The notes under the pieces are model-generated. The model had not been told where the DNA came from and did no database searches. It worked only from the letters and a program-made list of their open reading frames with translations. A stretch of 64,000 bases of DNA from the NCBI GenBank assembly GCA_005888335.1, contig VAWY01000122.1:1-64000 (forward strand), written 5' to 3'. Shown here in pieces: positions 16,348-28,131 of the stretch. Made by a program: the position numbers and the translations under genes. This DNA comes from Actinomycetota bacterium (GTDB lineage Bacteria > Actinomycetota > Thermoleophilia > Solirubrobacterales > Solirubrobacteraceae). Position 1 is the stretch's first letter. Every line of letters starts with the position of its first letter.

Positions 16348-17529
16348 ATGAAGAAGACCGTCATCCTCGCAGGCGCCCGCACCCCGTTCGGCAAGCTCGG
16401 CGGGGCCCTCGCGAGCGTCGATGCCACGGAACTCGGCGCACGTGCGATCGAAGGTGCCCTCGAGCGCGCGGAGGTCTCGCCCGACGAAGTGCAGCACGTC
16501 GCCTTTGGCCAGGTGCTGCAGGCCGGCCAGGGGCAGATTCCCTCGCGGCAGGCGCAGATCAAGGCGGGCATCCCGAAGGAGGTCTCCTCGGAGACGATCA
16601 ACAAGGTCTGCGCGTCCAGCCTGCGGGCGGTGACGAGCGTCGACCAGGCGGTCCGGGCCGGCGACCTCGACATCGCCGTCGCCGGCGGGATGGAGTCGAT
16701 GTCACGCGCGCCGTACCTGCTGCCGCAGGCGCGCTTCGGCTACCGGATGGGCGACGCGACGGTCGTCGACGTCATGACGCACGACGGGCTGACGAACCCG
16801 TTCACCGGCAAGCAGATGGCGCCGGAGGCCGGCCACGTGGCCGACGAGCTGGAGATGACCCGCGCGGACATGGACCGCTTTGCGCTGCGCAGCCACCAGC
16901 TGGCGGTCGAGGCGACCGACGCGGGCCGATTGCCGGAGGAGATCGTCGACGTGACGGTCAAGGGCAAGAAGGGCGACACCACCGTGGAGATCGACGAGGG
17001 GCCCCGGCGCGACGCCAGCCTCGAGGCGCTCTCCAAGCTCAGGCCGATCCCGGGCAACGACTCGCACACCGCGGGCAACTCGCCCGGCGTCAACGACGGC
17101 GCGGGCGCTCTCGTGCTCGCCTCGGAGGAGTGGGCGCGCACGCACGGCCGGCGGCCGTGGGCCCGGATCGTGGCGCACGCGGCGGTCGCCGACGACTTCC
17201 CGTATCTCGCGAAGACGCCGGCGCTGGCCACCAAGGCGGCGCTGAAGAAGGCCGGGCTGGACGTCGACGACATCACGCTCTTCGAGATCAACGAGGCGTT
17301 CGCGTCGGTCGCTCTGAACTCGATGCGGATGCTCGGCGTCGACGAGGAGCGCGTGAACGTCAACGGCGGCGCGATCGCCCTCGGCCACCCGATCGGGGCG
17401 AGCGGCGCCCGCATCCTGACCACGCTGGTTCATGAGCTCCGCCGCCGCGGCGGCGGGCTGGGCGTGGCCGCGATCTGCTCGGGCGGCGGCCAGGGCGACG
17501 CGGTCATCGTCGAGGTCGACAACGCGTAA
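16348..17529 (+). CDS. phaA: Acetyl-CoA C-acetyltransferase (biosynthetic thiolase)
   Basis: Condenses two acetyl-CoA to acetoacetyl-CoA, the first step of PHB synthesis. The 393-residue protein has the acyl-accepting Cys88 (INKVCASSLRAV), His347 in GHPIGASG and Cys377 in CSGGGQG, with GGMESMS and NEAFA motifs also present. The ribosome site is strong: GAGGGAGGG lies 5-13 bases ahead of the ATG. Fifteen bases separate it from the next gene, an acetyl-CoA synthetase, so acetate activation and condensation are co-expressed. Confidence 0.94.
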   Translation: MKKTVILAGARTPFGKLGGALASVDATELGARAIEGALERAEVSPDEVQHVAFGQVLQAGQGQIPSRQAQIKAGIPKEVSSETINKVCASSLRAVTSVDQAVRAGDLDIAVAGGMESMSRAPYLLPQARFGYRMGDATVVDVMTHDGLTNPFTGKQMAPEAGHVADELEMTRADMDRFALRSHQLAVEATDAGRLPEEIVDVTVKGKKGDTTVEIDEGPRRDASLEALSKLRPIPGNDSHTAGNSPGVNDGAGALVLASEEWARTHGRRPWARIVAHAAVADDFPYLAKTPALATKAALKKAGLDVDDITLFEINEAFASVALNSMRMLGVDEERVNVNGGAIALGHPIGASGARILTTLVHELRRRGGGLGVAAICSGGGQGDAVIVEVDNA

Positions 17530-17544
17530 CGGGAGAGAGAACAG

Positions 17545-19554
<2,010 letters not shown>

Positions 19555-19568
19555 CACCCCCGTGCGCG

Positions 19569-19597
19569 CGGGGCCCGGGCGCCGAGCCCGGGCCCCG
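19569..19597. terminator. Bidirectional stem-loop between acs and the GNAT fusion gene
   Basis: A perfect 12-bp inverted repeat (CGGGGCCCGGGC, 5-base loop GCCGA, complement) lies between two convergent stop codons, 14 and 5 bases away. It probably ends transcription from both sides. Confidence 0.7.
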
Positions 19598-19602
19598 CCG
19601 CG

Positions 19603-22284
19603 TCACCACGTCTTGACGCGCGGGCGCGGCTGGCGGCGCTCGGCGCGCATGCGCGCGTCGAGGACGACGCAGCCCTGGCGCAGGACACGCACCGGGTTGA
19701 GGTCCACCTCGACGAGCTCGGGGAGCGCCTCGAGCAGCCGCGCGAAGCGCAGGATGAGCTCGCGCAGCGCCGGTTGGTCGAGCGCGGGGGCTCCGCGGTA
19801 GCCGGCCAGCTGCGCGGCGACCGGCGTGGCGGCCTCGATGAGCTCATCGGCGTCGACGTCGGTGACCGCCGCGAGGCGGAAGGCGACGTCGCCCATGAGG
19901 CCGGCCTGACGCCCTCCCAGGCCCAGAGCGAGGACCGGCCCGAGGTCCGCGTCGGCGAGCGCGCCGACGAGGACGTCGCCACCCGGCGGGATGAGCGGCT
20001 GCACGACGGCGCCCTGCCACTCGCGGCCCGCTCCGTGGACGCGGCGGCCGAGCTCATCCCAGCCGGCGCGGACGGCGTTCTGGCCCTCGAGGCCGAGCAG
20101 GACGGCGTCGATGTCCGACGCGTGCGAGGGCGGCGGGAAGTAGGCCTTGAGCGCGACCGGCCCGCCCACGCCGGCGGCCGCCCCGACCGCATCGTCGGCA
20201 GCCCCGCAGCGGCGGCTCGGGGCCACGCGGATGGCGTGCGACGCGAGCAGGCGCTCGGTGACGTCGGGCTCCAGCCAGACCGAGCCGGCCGCAGGGATGA
20301 CGGACTCGAGCGCCTCCCGCGCCGCTGCCGGGTCGATCCCGGGCAGCGCGGGCTGCTGGCCGAGCGGGCGGGAGAGCCACCGACGGCGCTGCACCGCCTG
20401 GGCGAGCGCGGCGACGCACGCCTCGGGGAAGCGGAAGTTGGGGACGCGGCCCTCCGGCGGGTGCGGCGGACGTCCGTCCGCGCCGAGGACCGAGCCGGCC
20501 ACCGGCTTGCCCGTGCCGGCGCGGCCGCGGTCGATCGCGCTCAGGATGCGCGCCGGCTCGGTGCCCGATACCTGCACGTAGAAGGCGAGCACCGCGTCGA
20601 TGCCGTCGTCGGCGAGCAGCACGTCGAGCGCGGCGGCGTAGTCCTCGGGCGTCGCCTGGATCCCCATGTCGACCGGGTTGCCGGTCCGGTCGCTGCCGGG
20701 GACGGCGTCGAGCAGGCGCCGCTGCGCGTCGTCGTCGAGCCGCGGGACGGCCAGCCCGCGCGTCGCGCAGGCATCCACGGCCAGCGTCCCGAGGCCGCCG
20801 GAGTTCGTGATGATCCCTACGGAGCCCCCGCGGGGCAGCGGCTGGCCGGCGAGCAGCTCGGCGGCGTCGAACAGCTCCTCCGTGCTGGCGCACCGCAGGA
20901 CGCCGGCCTGGCGCAGGAGCGCGTCGACGACCGCCTCGCCGCGCAGCGCGGACGCCGTGTGCGAGCTCGCGCCCGCGGTCGCGAAGGGGCTGCGGTTGCC
21001 CTTCACCGCGAGCACCGGCTTGCGCCGCGACACGCGCTGGGCGAGCGCCGAGAAGCGCCGCGGGTTGCCGAAGGACTCGACGTAGAGCGTGATCGCCGCG
21101 ACGCCGTCGTCCTCCTCCCAGTACTCGAGCAGGTCGTTCGTGGAGACGTCGGCGCGGTTGCCGAGCGAGACGAAGCTCGCCACCCCCATGCCGCGGGCGG
21201 CGGCATGGCCGAGCAGCGCCAGGCCGAGCGCGCCCGACTGCGACGAGATGGCCACCGTCCCCGCCGGCGCCTCGAGCGGGCCGATCGTCGCGTGCAGGCG
21301 CACGACCCCCGCGTTGCTGATGACCCCCAGCGAGTTGGGGCCCACGAGCCGCATGCCCTCCGAGCGGACGACCTCGAGAAGCTCCTCCTCGAGGCGGGCG
21401 CCGTCCTCGCTCGCCTCCGAGAACCCGCTGGCGACGACGACGAGCGCTTTGACGCCTGCCCCGGCCGCATCGCGGGCGGCGGCCAGCACCTCGGCCGCGG
21501 GGACGGCGAGGACCACCAGCTCGGGCGTCTCGGGAAGGTCGGAGACGCGCGGCGCCGCGCGCGTCGAGTGCACAACCGCGCCGCTGCGGTTCACCGGCGC
21601 GGCGACGCCCGGGAAGCCCCCGTGCACGATGTTCGCGAAGATGCCGCCGCCGACACTGCCGAGCTCACTCGACGCCCCGACCACGGCGACGGCGGCGGGC
21701 GCGAGGATGTGCCGCAGCGAGGCGACCGTCGCGACGTGGTCGCGGCGCGCGATCCGCTCCGCGAGCTCCTCGCTCGGGCGCAGCTCCAGCGCCAGGCGGA
21801 CCTCGTCGCCCAGCCCCTCGCGCTCGATGCCGAAGCCGGCGCTGCGGAAGACGCCCAGCATGCGGCGGTTGTCGGAGAGCACCTCGGCGTCGAAGCGCCG
21901 GATGCCGCGCGCGGCCGCGTGCTCGGCGAGCTGCTCCAGCATGCGCGTGGCCACCCCGCGGCCCTGGAAGTCGTCGGCGGTCGCGAAGGCCACCTCGGCG
22001 GTGCCGGGCTCGCGCAGGCGGTCGTAGCCGGCCACGGCGACGATGCGATCGCCGTGGCGGGCGAGCAGCGCCACCCGTGCGTCACCGTCGGCCTGGGCGT
22101 ACGACGCCGCGACGGCGTCGGTGCGCCCGAAGCCGTGGAAGCGCAGGTAGCGGCTCTCGGCGCTCATGCCGTCGAAGAACGCCTTGATGTCGTCGTGGTC
22201 CTCGGGCGTGGGCGAGCGCAGCCGCAGCGTCGTGCCGTCGCGCAGGATGACGTCGCGGACGATCGGCTCCGCCGTCGCCGCCAC
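19603..22284 (-). CDS. GNAT acetyltransferase fused to NDP-forming acyl-CoA synthetase (Pat/PatA-like)
   Basis: 893-residue fusion. Residues about 8-170 are a GNAT acetyltransferase (DDFQGRGVATRMLEQLAEHA is the acetyl-CoA loop); the rest is an ADP-forming acyl-CoA synthetase: CoA-binding domain (VAVVGASSELGSVGG), ligase domain with the phosphohistidine site His442 (SHTASAL), and an ATP-grasp-like end (EVDLNPVRVL). Homologous fusions (Pat, PatA) acetylate and silence acetyl-CoA synthetase. The usual HKSD motif reads SHASD, so its Lys is lost and the synthetase half may be regulatory. The GTG at 22284, two bases after the deacetylase stop, is preferred; upstream GTG codons would overlap that gene. 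Context supports control of the flanking acs genes. Confidence 0.85.
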   Translation of the reverse strand: MAATAEPIVRDVILRDGTTLRLRSPTPEDHDDIKAFFDGMSAESRYLRFHGFGRTDAVAASYAQADGDARVALLARHGDRIVAVAGYDRLREPGTAEVAFATADDFQGRGVATRMLEQLAEHAAARGIRRFDAEVLSDNRRMLGVFRSAGFGIEREGLGDEVRLALELRPSEELAERIARRDHVATVASLRHILAPAAVAVVGASSELGSVGGGIFANIVHGGFPGVAAPVNRSGAVVHSTRAAPRVSDLPETPELVVLAVPAAEVLAAARDAAGAGVKALVVVASGFSEASEDGARLEEELLEVVRSEGMRLVGPNSLGVISNAGVVRLHATIGPLEAPAGTVAISSQSGALGLALLGHAAARGMGVASFVSLGNRADVSTNDLLEYWEEDDGVAAITLYVESFGNPRRFSALAQRVSRRKPVLAVKGNRSPFATAGASSHTASALRGEAVVDALLRQAGVLRCASTEELFDAAELLAGQPLPRGGSVGIITNSGGLGTLAVDACATRGLAVPRLDDDAQRRLLDAVPGSDRTGNPVDMGIQATPEDYAAALDVLLADDGIDAVLAFYVQVSGTEPARILSAIDRGRAGTGKPVAGSVLGADGRPPHPPEGRVPNFRFPEACVAALAQAVQRRRWLSRPLGQQPALPGIDPAAAREALESVIPAAGSVWLEPDVTERLLASHAIRVAPSRRCGAADDAVGAAAGVGGPVALKAYFPPPSHASDIDAVLLGLEGQNAVRAGWDELGRRVHGAGREWQGAVVQPLIPPGGDVLVGALADADLGPVLALGLGGRQAGLMGDVAFRLAAVTDVDADELIEAATPVAAQLAGYRGAPALDQPALRELILRFARLLEALPELVEVDLNPVRVLRQGCVVLDARMRAERRQPRPRVKTW

Positions 22285-22286
22285 GG

Positions 22287-23315
22287 TCAGATGAGATGCC
22301 AGTAGTGAGACACGAACGACGCCGCCCGCGGCGTGTGGATGGGGTCGGGGGCGAGCATCTCCGCCTCGCCCTCGCCCCCGAGCGCGGCAAGCGTGGCGAC
22401 CACGCCGCTCGCCACCGCGCCCACGTCGTAGCCGCCCTCGAGCACCGCGCCGACGGGAGCGCCGCAGCGCGCGCCGAGGTCGCGCACGTGGCACGCCATG
22501 TCCGCGAAGTCCTCGGTCTCCAGGAGGCAGCCGGCGAGCGGATCATCGCGATGGGCGTCGTAGCCCGCCGAGATGAGCACGAGGTCGGGGCGGTAGGCCT
22601 CGGCCGCGGGGACGACGACGTGCTCGACGAGCGACCGCCAGACCTCGCCGTCGCTGCCGGCCGGGACGGGCAGGTTGATCGTGTACCCCTCCCCCGGCCC
22701 CGACCCCGCGTCGCTGAGCGGGCCGGTGCCGGGATAGAGCCCGGCCTGGTGGATGGAGGCGAACAGCACCGCGTCGGCGTTGCGGAAGATCTCGTTCGTC
22801 CCGTTTCCGTGGTGGACGTCCCAGTCGAGGATGAAGACCCGCTTGGCGCCGAGGCGGTCGAGCGCGTGGCGAGCCGCGACGGCGACGGAGTTGAGCAGGC
22901 AGAAGCCCTGGGGGCGGACGCCGTCGGCGTGATGGCCGGGCGGGCGCATGAGCGAGAAGCCCGTCGGCGCGTCGCCGCCGAGCAGCGCCTCCGCCAGCGC
23001 GCAGGCGCCGCCCGCGGCGTACAGCGCGGTGGCCAGCGACTCGTCGGTGACGGCCGTCTCGCTGCCGAACGGCAGCCGCCGCTCGGCCGCCGTGCGCAGC
23101 GCGTCGACGTAGGCCTGCGGATGCACCGCGGTGATCTGCTCGAGCGTCGCCGGCCGCGCCTCGGCGCGCCGGCAGCCCAGCCAGCCGCGGCGCTCGAGCT
23201 CGGCCTCGGCCGCCTGGACGCGCTCCGGGCGCTCCGGATGGTGCTCGACGTCCAGCCCGCCGTCGTGCCGGAAGGTCCCGCACGAGGGGTGCGCGAGGAG
23301 CACGGGCGCGCTCAC
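22287..23315 (-). CDS. Histone-deacetylase-family (AcuC-like) lysine deacetylase
   Basis: Zinc-dependent class I/II HDAC fold, 342 residues. All key motifs are present: RPPGHHA (catalytic His pair), DWDVHHGNGT and SAGYDAHRDDPL (zinc and potassium ligands), and LEGGYD with the catalytic-type Tyr. It is the first gene of a two-gene unit; the GNAT/acyl-CoA synthetase starts two bases after the stop, so acetylase and deacetylase are made together. By analogy to acuABC in Bacillus, the likely target is acetyl-CoA synthetase; other acetylated proteins are possible. ATG start at 23315 fits the family N-terminus. Confidence 0.9.
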   Translation of the reverse strand: MSAPVLLAHPSCGTFRHDGGLDVEHHPERPERVQAAEAELERRGWLGCRRAEARPATLEQITAVHPQAYVDALRTAAERRLPFGSETAVTDESLATALYAAGGACALAEALLGGDAPTGFSLMRPPGHHADGVRPQGFCLLNSVAVAARHALDRLGAKRVFILDWDVHHGNGTNEIFRNADAVLFASIHQAGLYPGTGPLSDAGSGPGEGYTINLPVPAGSDGEVWRSLVEHVVVPAAEAYRPDLVLISAGYDAHRDDPLAGCLLETEDFADMACHVRDLGARCGAPVGAVLEGGYDVGAVASGVVATLAALGGEGEAEMLAPDPIHTPRAASFVSHYWHLI

Positions 23316-23428
23316 GCTTACGCCTTTACCCTGCGGGGCGGAACACCACCTTGTCTTCCGCGCGTGGCGTTCGAACCGCGCCGCGGCGGGTAGCCGAGAC
23401 CGTGCACGCTCAGAGAAGGAGGGTTGAG

Positions 23429-23674
23429 ATGGTTGACCCCGACGAGCCAGGACGCGGCAAGGAATCGCGGTTCACGCGCCGTTCTGCGAGCGCGGAGGCG
23501 GCGGCGCTGCGCTGGAGCGAGCGTCATCCCGACGAGGACTCGCTCGAGAGTGTCCCTCCGTCGCGTCCCGCAGGCCGCAGCGACGACCAGGGCAAAGACC
23601 CTCCGCGGCGCTCCGCGAGCGCCGAGGCGGCTGCCCTGCGCTGGCAGGAGACCCATCCGGACGACGACGCCTGA
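23429..23674 (+). CDS. Small protein with an internal duplication, unknown function
   Basis: 81-residue acidic/basic protein that I do not recognise. It carries two near-identical copies of a motif, RRSASAEAAALRWSERHPDE and RRSASAEAAALRWQETHPDD, separated by a linker of about 27 polar residues. The ATG at 23429 has a consensus AAGGAGGG six bases ahead, strong evidence that it is translated. No membrane segment. It lies between the deacetylase gene and a phasin-like gene within the acetate/PHB island, so a granule- or Acs-related role is possible but unproven. The gene is followed by a stem-loop at 23688-23711. Confidence 0.72.
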   Translation: MVDPDEPGRGKESRFTRRSASAEAAALRWSERHPDEDSLESVPPSRPAGRSDDQGKDPPRRSASAEAAALRWQETHPDDDA

Positions 23675-23687
23675 CGTCGAGCCGCTC

Positions 23688-23711
23688 GGGGGTGCGCGCG
23701 CTCGTGCCCCC
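23688..23711. terminator. Stem-loop between convergent small genes
   Basis: GGGGG and CCCCC flank a 14-base interior that can pair further through U-G, G-U, C-G and G-C pairs, giving about nine base pairs with a short loop. It sits between the stops at 23674 and 23725. Confidence 0.5.
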
Positions 23712-23724
23712 GGCGGCGAGACGG

Positions 23725-24000
23725 CTACTTCAGGAACTCGCGCGTCTGCGCGCTGAGCTTGAGCAGCTCCCGGGTGAACCTCGCCTGCGCGTCCACGACC
23801 GCTGAGATCCACTCGACGCCGACGCCCTTGGCGAAGCGCTCCTGGCCCTCGGCGATGGACTCGAGCGTCCTCTCGTAGACCTCCAGGTACTGCTCGCCGG
23901 CCTTGCGCGCGGACTCGAGGATCTGCTCGTTGAGCTCACGGATGCGCTCGACGCGATCCTTGGCGGCGCCATCGCCGCCCTTGCTGGTGCTGGTCGCCAT
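23725..24000 (-). CDS. Phasin-like granule-associated protein (putative)
   Basis: 91-residue all-helical protein without Cys or membrane segments. After a flexible Ser/Gly/Lys N-terminus come helices with the phasin-like spacing: NEQILESARKAGEQYLEVYE, RTLESIAEGQERFAKG and WISAVVDAQARFTRELLKLS. Phasins coat PHA granules through amphipathic helices. Assignment rests on this pattern and the surrounding PHB genes; similarity is weak enough that another small coiled-coil role is possible. It is divergent from the second acetyl-CoA synthetase, with 67 bases between starts. Confidence 0.62.
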   Translation of the reverse strand: MATSTSKGGDGAAKDRVERIRELNEQILESARKAGEQYLEVYERTLESIAEGQERFAKGVGVEWISAVVDAQARFTRELLKLSAQTREFLK

Positions 24001-24067
24001 GATGATGGTCCGTTACCCGAAGGGGATGCTTCGATGCACGGCCAGCCGACCAAGTAGGAGGACGCTC

Positions 24068-26056
<1,989 letters not shown>

Positions 26057-26063
26057 CGGCACC

Positions 26064-26090
26064 GGGGCGGGCCCGGCTAGGGTCCGCCCC
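26064..26090 (+). terminator. Stem-loop after acs copy 2, abutting the next start codon
   Basis: GGGGCGG pairs with CCGCCCC, extended by a G-U and three C-G pairs around the loop GGCTA, about 11 bp in all. It ends on the base before the ATG of the DUF4188 gene, taking the place of any ribosome site for that gene. It may be a terminator, a translational control hairpin, or both. Confidence 0.55.
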
Positions 26091-26588
26091 ATGGCCATCT
26101 TCAACGGGCGCCATACGGCGCGACTGGACGGCGACTTCGTCGTCTTCCTGATCGGCATGCGGTTCAACCGGCCGTGGAAGCCGCGCTCGTGGCGCGTCTT
26201 CATGGCGATGCGCCCGATGGTCAACGAGCTGAAGGCCAACCCGCAGTCGGGCTTCCTGCACGCCGAGTACGGCTTCATGTTCGGCGGCCCCGCGCTCGTG
26301 CAGTACTGGCGCACGTTCGACGACCTCGAGCGCTACGCGCGCGACCCGATGTCGCGGCACCTGCCCGCCTGGCGACGCTTCAACCAGCTCGTGGGCGGCT
26401 CGGGCGACGTCGGCATCTGGCACGAGACCTACCGCGTGCACGCCGGCGAGTACGAGGTCATCTACAGCAACATGCCGCGCGTGGGGCTCGCCGCGGCCGG
26501 CGCGCACGATCCGCTCGGTAGCGCGAGCACGGCGGCGCGTCGCATCGGCACGCGGCCCGAGGACCGCGCGCCGGTCGCCGGGTACTAG
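26091..26588 (+). CDS. DUF4188 family protein
   Basis: 165-residue protein with the DUF4188 pattern: IFNGRHTARLDGDFVVFLIGMRFNRPW, SGFLHAEYGFMFGGPALVQYWRTFDDLERYARD and GIWHETYRVHAGEYEVIYSNMPRVGL. The family resembles ferredoxin-like monooxygenase/dimeric alpha-beta-barrel proteins; no reaction is proven. The ATG at 26091 opens the conserved region directly but has no Shine-Dalgarno because a stem-loop fills the preceding 27 bases; leaderless translation from a promoter within or before that stem would fit. The last 25 residues are beyond the domain. Convergent with the FHA gene. Confidence 0.82.
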   Translation: MAIFNGRHTARLDGDFVVFLIGMRFNRPWKPRSWRVFMAMRPMVNELKANPQSGFLHAEYGFMFGGPALVQYWRTFDDLERYARDPMSRHLPAWRRFNQLVGGSGDVGIWHETYRVHAGEYEVIYSNMPRVGLAAAGAHDPLGSASTAARRIGTRPEDRAPVAGY

Positions 26589-26666
26589 TACCGGCATTCG
26601 CAGTTACGCACGGTTCCGGGCGGCGCCGGCGACACCCGGACGACCGCACGTACTTACGAACACGTA

Positions 26667-27083
26667 CTAGCCGGCGACTTCCACGTACTGCACGGCGATC
26701 CGCCCGAGGACGATCTCGTCGCCGTGCGAGAGCGGCGCCTCGCTCACGCGCTCGCCGTTGAGGACGACGCCGTTGAGGCTGCGGTCGTCGAGGACGACCG
26801 TGCGCCCCTCGCGCCGTACGACCAGCGCGTGGCGGCGCGAGACCGACGGGTCCTCGAGGACGACGTCGGCGGTGTGACTGCGCCCGAGCCGGGTGGTGGG
26901 CTCGCGCAAGGGGACGAGGGCGACCTCGTCGCCGTCGGGGATGGCGAGATAGCGGCCCGGCGCCGGCTGCGGCAGGCGTGTCGTCGCGCGCGTGCGCTCG
27001 CGCTCGACCAGCGGCGAGACGGCCGGCGCCTCGCGGGTGAGGGCGGTGGGGTCGGCAATCTTCGTGGTGTCGAGCTCGACCAT
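26667..27083 (-). CDS. FHA-domain protein
   Basis: 138-residue cytosolic protein with a C-terminal forkhead-associated domain that binds phosphothreonine peptides. The core is complete: LGRSHTADVVLEDPSVSRRH (Arg, Ser and His of the phosphopeptide pocket), then VLDDRSLNGVVLNGERVSEA and GDEIVLGRIAVQYV. The first 60 residues are flexible and rich in Thr, Arg and Pro, with a possible phospho-acceptor region (ERTRATTRLP). The ATG at 27083 is preferred over an upstream in-frame ATG that would overlap the dehydratase gene. It lies 34 bases downstream of the MaoC pair. No Ser/Thr kinase gene is in the window. Confidence 0.85.
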   Translation of the reverse strand: MVELDTTKIADPTALTREAPAVSPLVERERTRATTRLPQPAPGRYLAIPDGDEVALVPLREPTTRLGRSHTADVVLEDPSVSRRHALVVRREGRTVVLDDRSLNGVVLNGERVSEAPLSHGDEIVLGRIAVQYVEVAG

Positions 27084-27117
27084 GAACCGAAGTGTGATGG
27101 ATCGTCTAAGGGTGTGC

Positions 27118-27489
27118 TCAAGCGAGGCGCAGCTCTGCCTCGGCATTACGGATGATGGCGGATCCTCCCTGATCCGCAAGTGCGTCGACGATCGCGACGC
27201 CCCCTCGCTCCTCGCGGACGGTCGACCGCACCACGATCTCCTGCTCCGGCAGGCCCATCCCGCGGAACTGGACGCTCAGGCGCCGCAGCGATTCCGGTCC
27301 ACCCGCTGCCTCGGTCTGCGCGCGCGCGACCTGGGCCATCGTGTAGAGGCCGTGCAGGATCCTGCCGGGCAGCCCGACAGAGCGCGCGAACTCCTCGTCG
27401 ATGTGGATCGGGTTGAAGTCGCCCGACGCGCCCGCGTAGCGGACGGTCAGGTAGCGGTCGGGGGTGACGCGCAGCTCGGGGACGTCCAT
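27118..27489 (-). CDS. MaoC-like (R)-specific dehydratase subunit, HadB type
   Basis: Hot-dog-fold protein of 123 residues with the hydratase 2 motif GDFNPIHIDEEFA (catalytic Asp/His) followed by GLPGRILHGLYTMA, the pattern of the catalytic HadB subunit of 3-hydroxyacyl-ACP dehydratase in fatty-acid or mycolate-type elongation. Its ATG at 27489 is immediately adjacent to the TAG of the HadA-type gene, so a heterodimer is likely. The partner genes for elongation are not in the window; CoA substrates such as crotonyl-CoA from the neighbouring PHB pathway are a conceivable alternative. Confidence 0.82.
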   Translation of the reverse strand: MDVPELRVTPDRYLTVRYAGASGDFNPIHIDEEFARSVGLPGRILHGLYTMAQVARAQTEAAGGPESLRRLSVQFRGMGLPEQEIVVRSTVREERGGVAIVDALADQGGSAIIRNAEAELRLA

Positions 27490-27930
27490 CTAGCCCCCTC
27501 GCACGATGTTGGTCCAGGTGCCCACGCAGACCTCCTCGCCGTCCTGGTTGACCGAGCGCGACTCGAAGACGTAGAAGCCCATGCCCGCGCGCTCGGCGAC
27601 GTCCTTGACCGTGACCGTCGTGGCGATCTCGTCCCCCGCGACGACCGGCGGCCCCCAGCGGAACTCCTGGGCGCCGTGGACCATGAGCGCGAAGTTGATG
27701 CCGACCTCGCCGTCGAAGAGCGCCGGCGTCATCGCGGGTGCGCTGTAGACGACGGCGAACATGGGCGGCGCGACGACGTCGCGGTAGCCCGCCGCGCGCG
27801 CGGCCTCGGGGTCGAGGTGCAGCGGGTTCGTCTCGCCGACCGCGAGCGCGTACTCCTTGATCTTCTCGCGGCCGACCGCGTAGGTCATCGGCGCGTAGCT
27901 CTTGCCGACCGCCTTGGTGCTGACGGGCAT
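27490..27930 (-). CDS. MaoC-like dehydratase partner, HadA type (FAS1_DH region)
   Basis: 146-residue hot-dog protein with the N-terminal MaoC-like pattern: YAVGREKIKEYALAVGETNP, HLDPEAARAAGYRDVVAPPMF, HGAQEFRWGPPVVAGDE and FESRSVNQDGEEVCVGTW. It lacks the catalytic His/Asp pair of HadB, as expected of the substrate-binding HadA partner. ATG start at 27930. Directly abuts the HadB-type gene. Its upstream region is shared with galactokinase and contains the 168-base palindrome at 27953-28120. Confidence 0.82.
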   Translation of the reverse strand: MPVSTKAVGKSYAPMTYAVGREKIKEYALAVGETNPLHLDPEAARAAGYRDVVAPPMFAVVYSAPAMTPALFDGEVGINFALMVHGAQEFRWGPPVVAGDEIATTVTVKDVAERAGMGFYVFESRSVNQDGEEVCVGTWTNIVRGG

Positions 27931-27952
27931 GAGCGCGGCAGGGTAACGCCCC

Positions 27953-28120
27953 AGATGGCTGATTCCGCGGCCGCCGTGCCCGGATGGCCGTGCATCGTGG
28001 ATGCCGGGCGCCGCACGCCGGACCGGAACAGTGCTGGCAGCACGGGCCGGTCCGGCGGGTGGCGATCCGGCGCCGCGAGGCGCGGTCAGCCGGGTGCGGG
28101 GGTCGTGGAATCAGCCATCT
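27953..28120 (+). repeat. 168-base imperfect palindrome between hadA-like gene and galK
   Basis: The ends are a perfect 14-base inverted repeat, AGATGGCTGATTCC (27953-27966) and its complement (28107-28120). The symmetry continues ungapped: two 74-base arms flank a 20-base centre that itself folds (GTGCT-GGC-AGCAC). 56 of 74 positions are Watson-Crick pairs, and 9 more become G-U pairs in plus-strand RNA. A perfect inner 10-bp repeat, GCCGGACCGG, is at 28017-28026 and 28047-28056. The plus strand also has an open frame of 55 codons (27955-28122). No target-site duplication is evident. It ends 11 bases before the galK start. Could be a structured leader/sRNA or a MITE-like element. Confidence 0.72.
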
Positions 28121-28131
28121 AAGCTCCGCGG

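Noticed and set aside
26640..26690. Repeated ACGTACT words after the DUF4188 gene
   Set aside because: Three short occurrences in a small convergent gap, without consistent spacing or symmetry.
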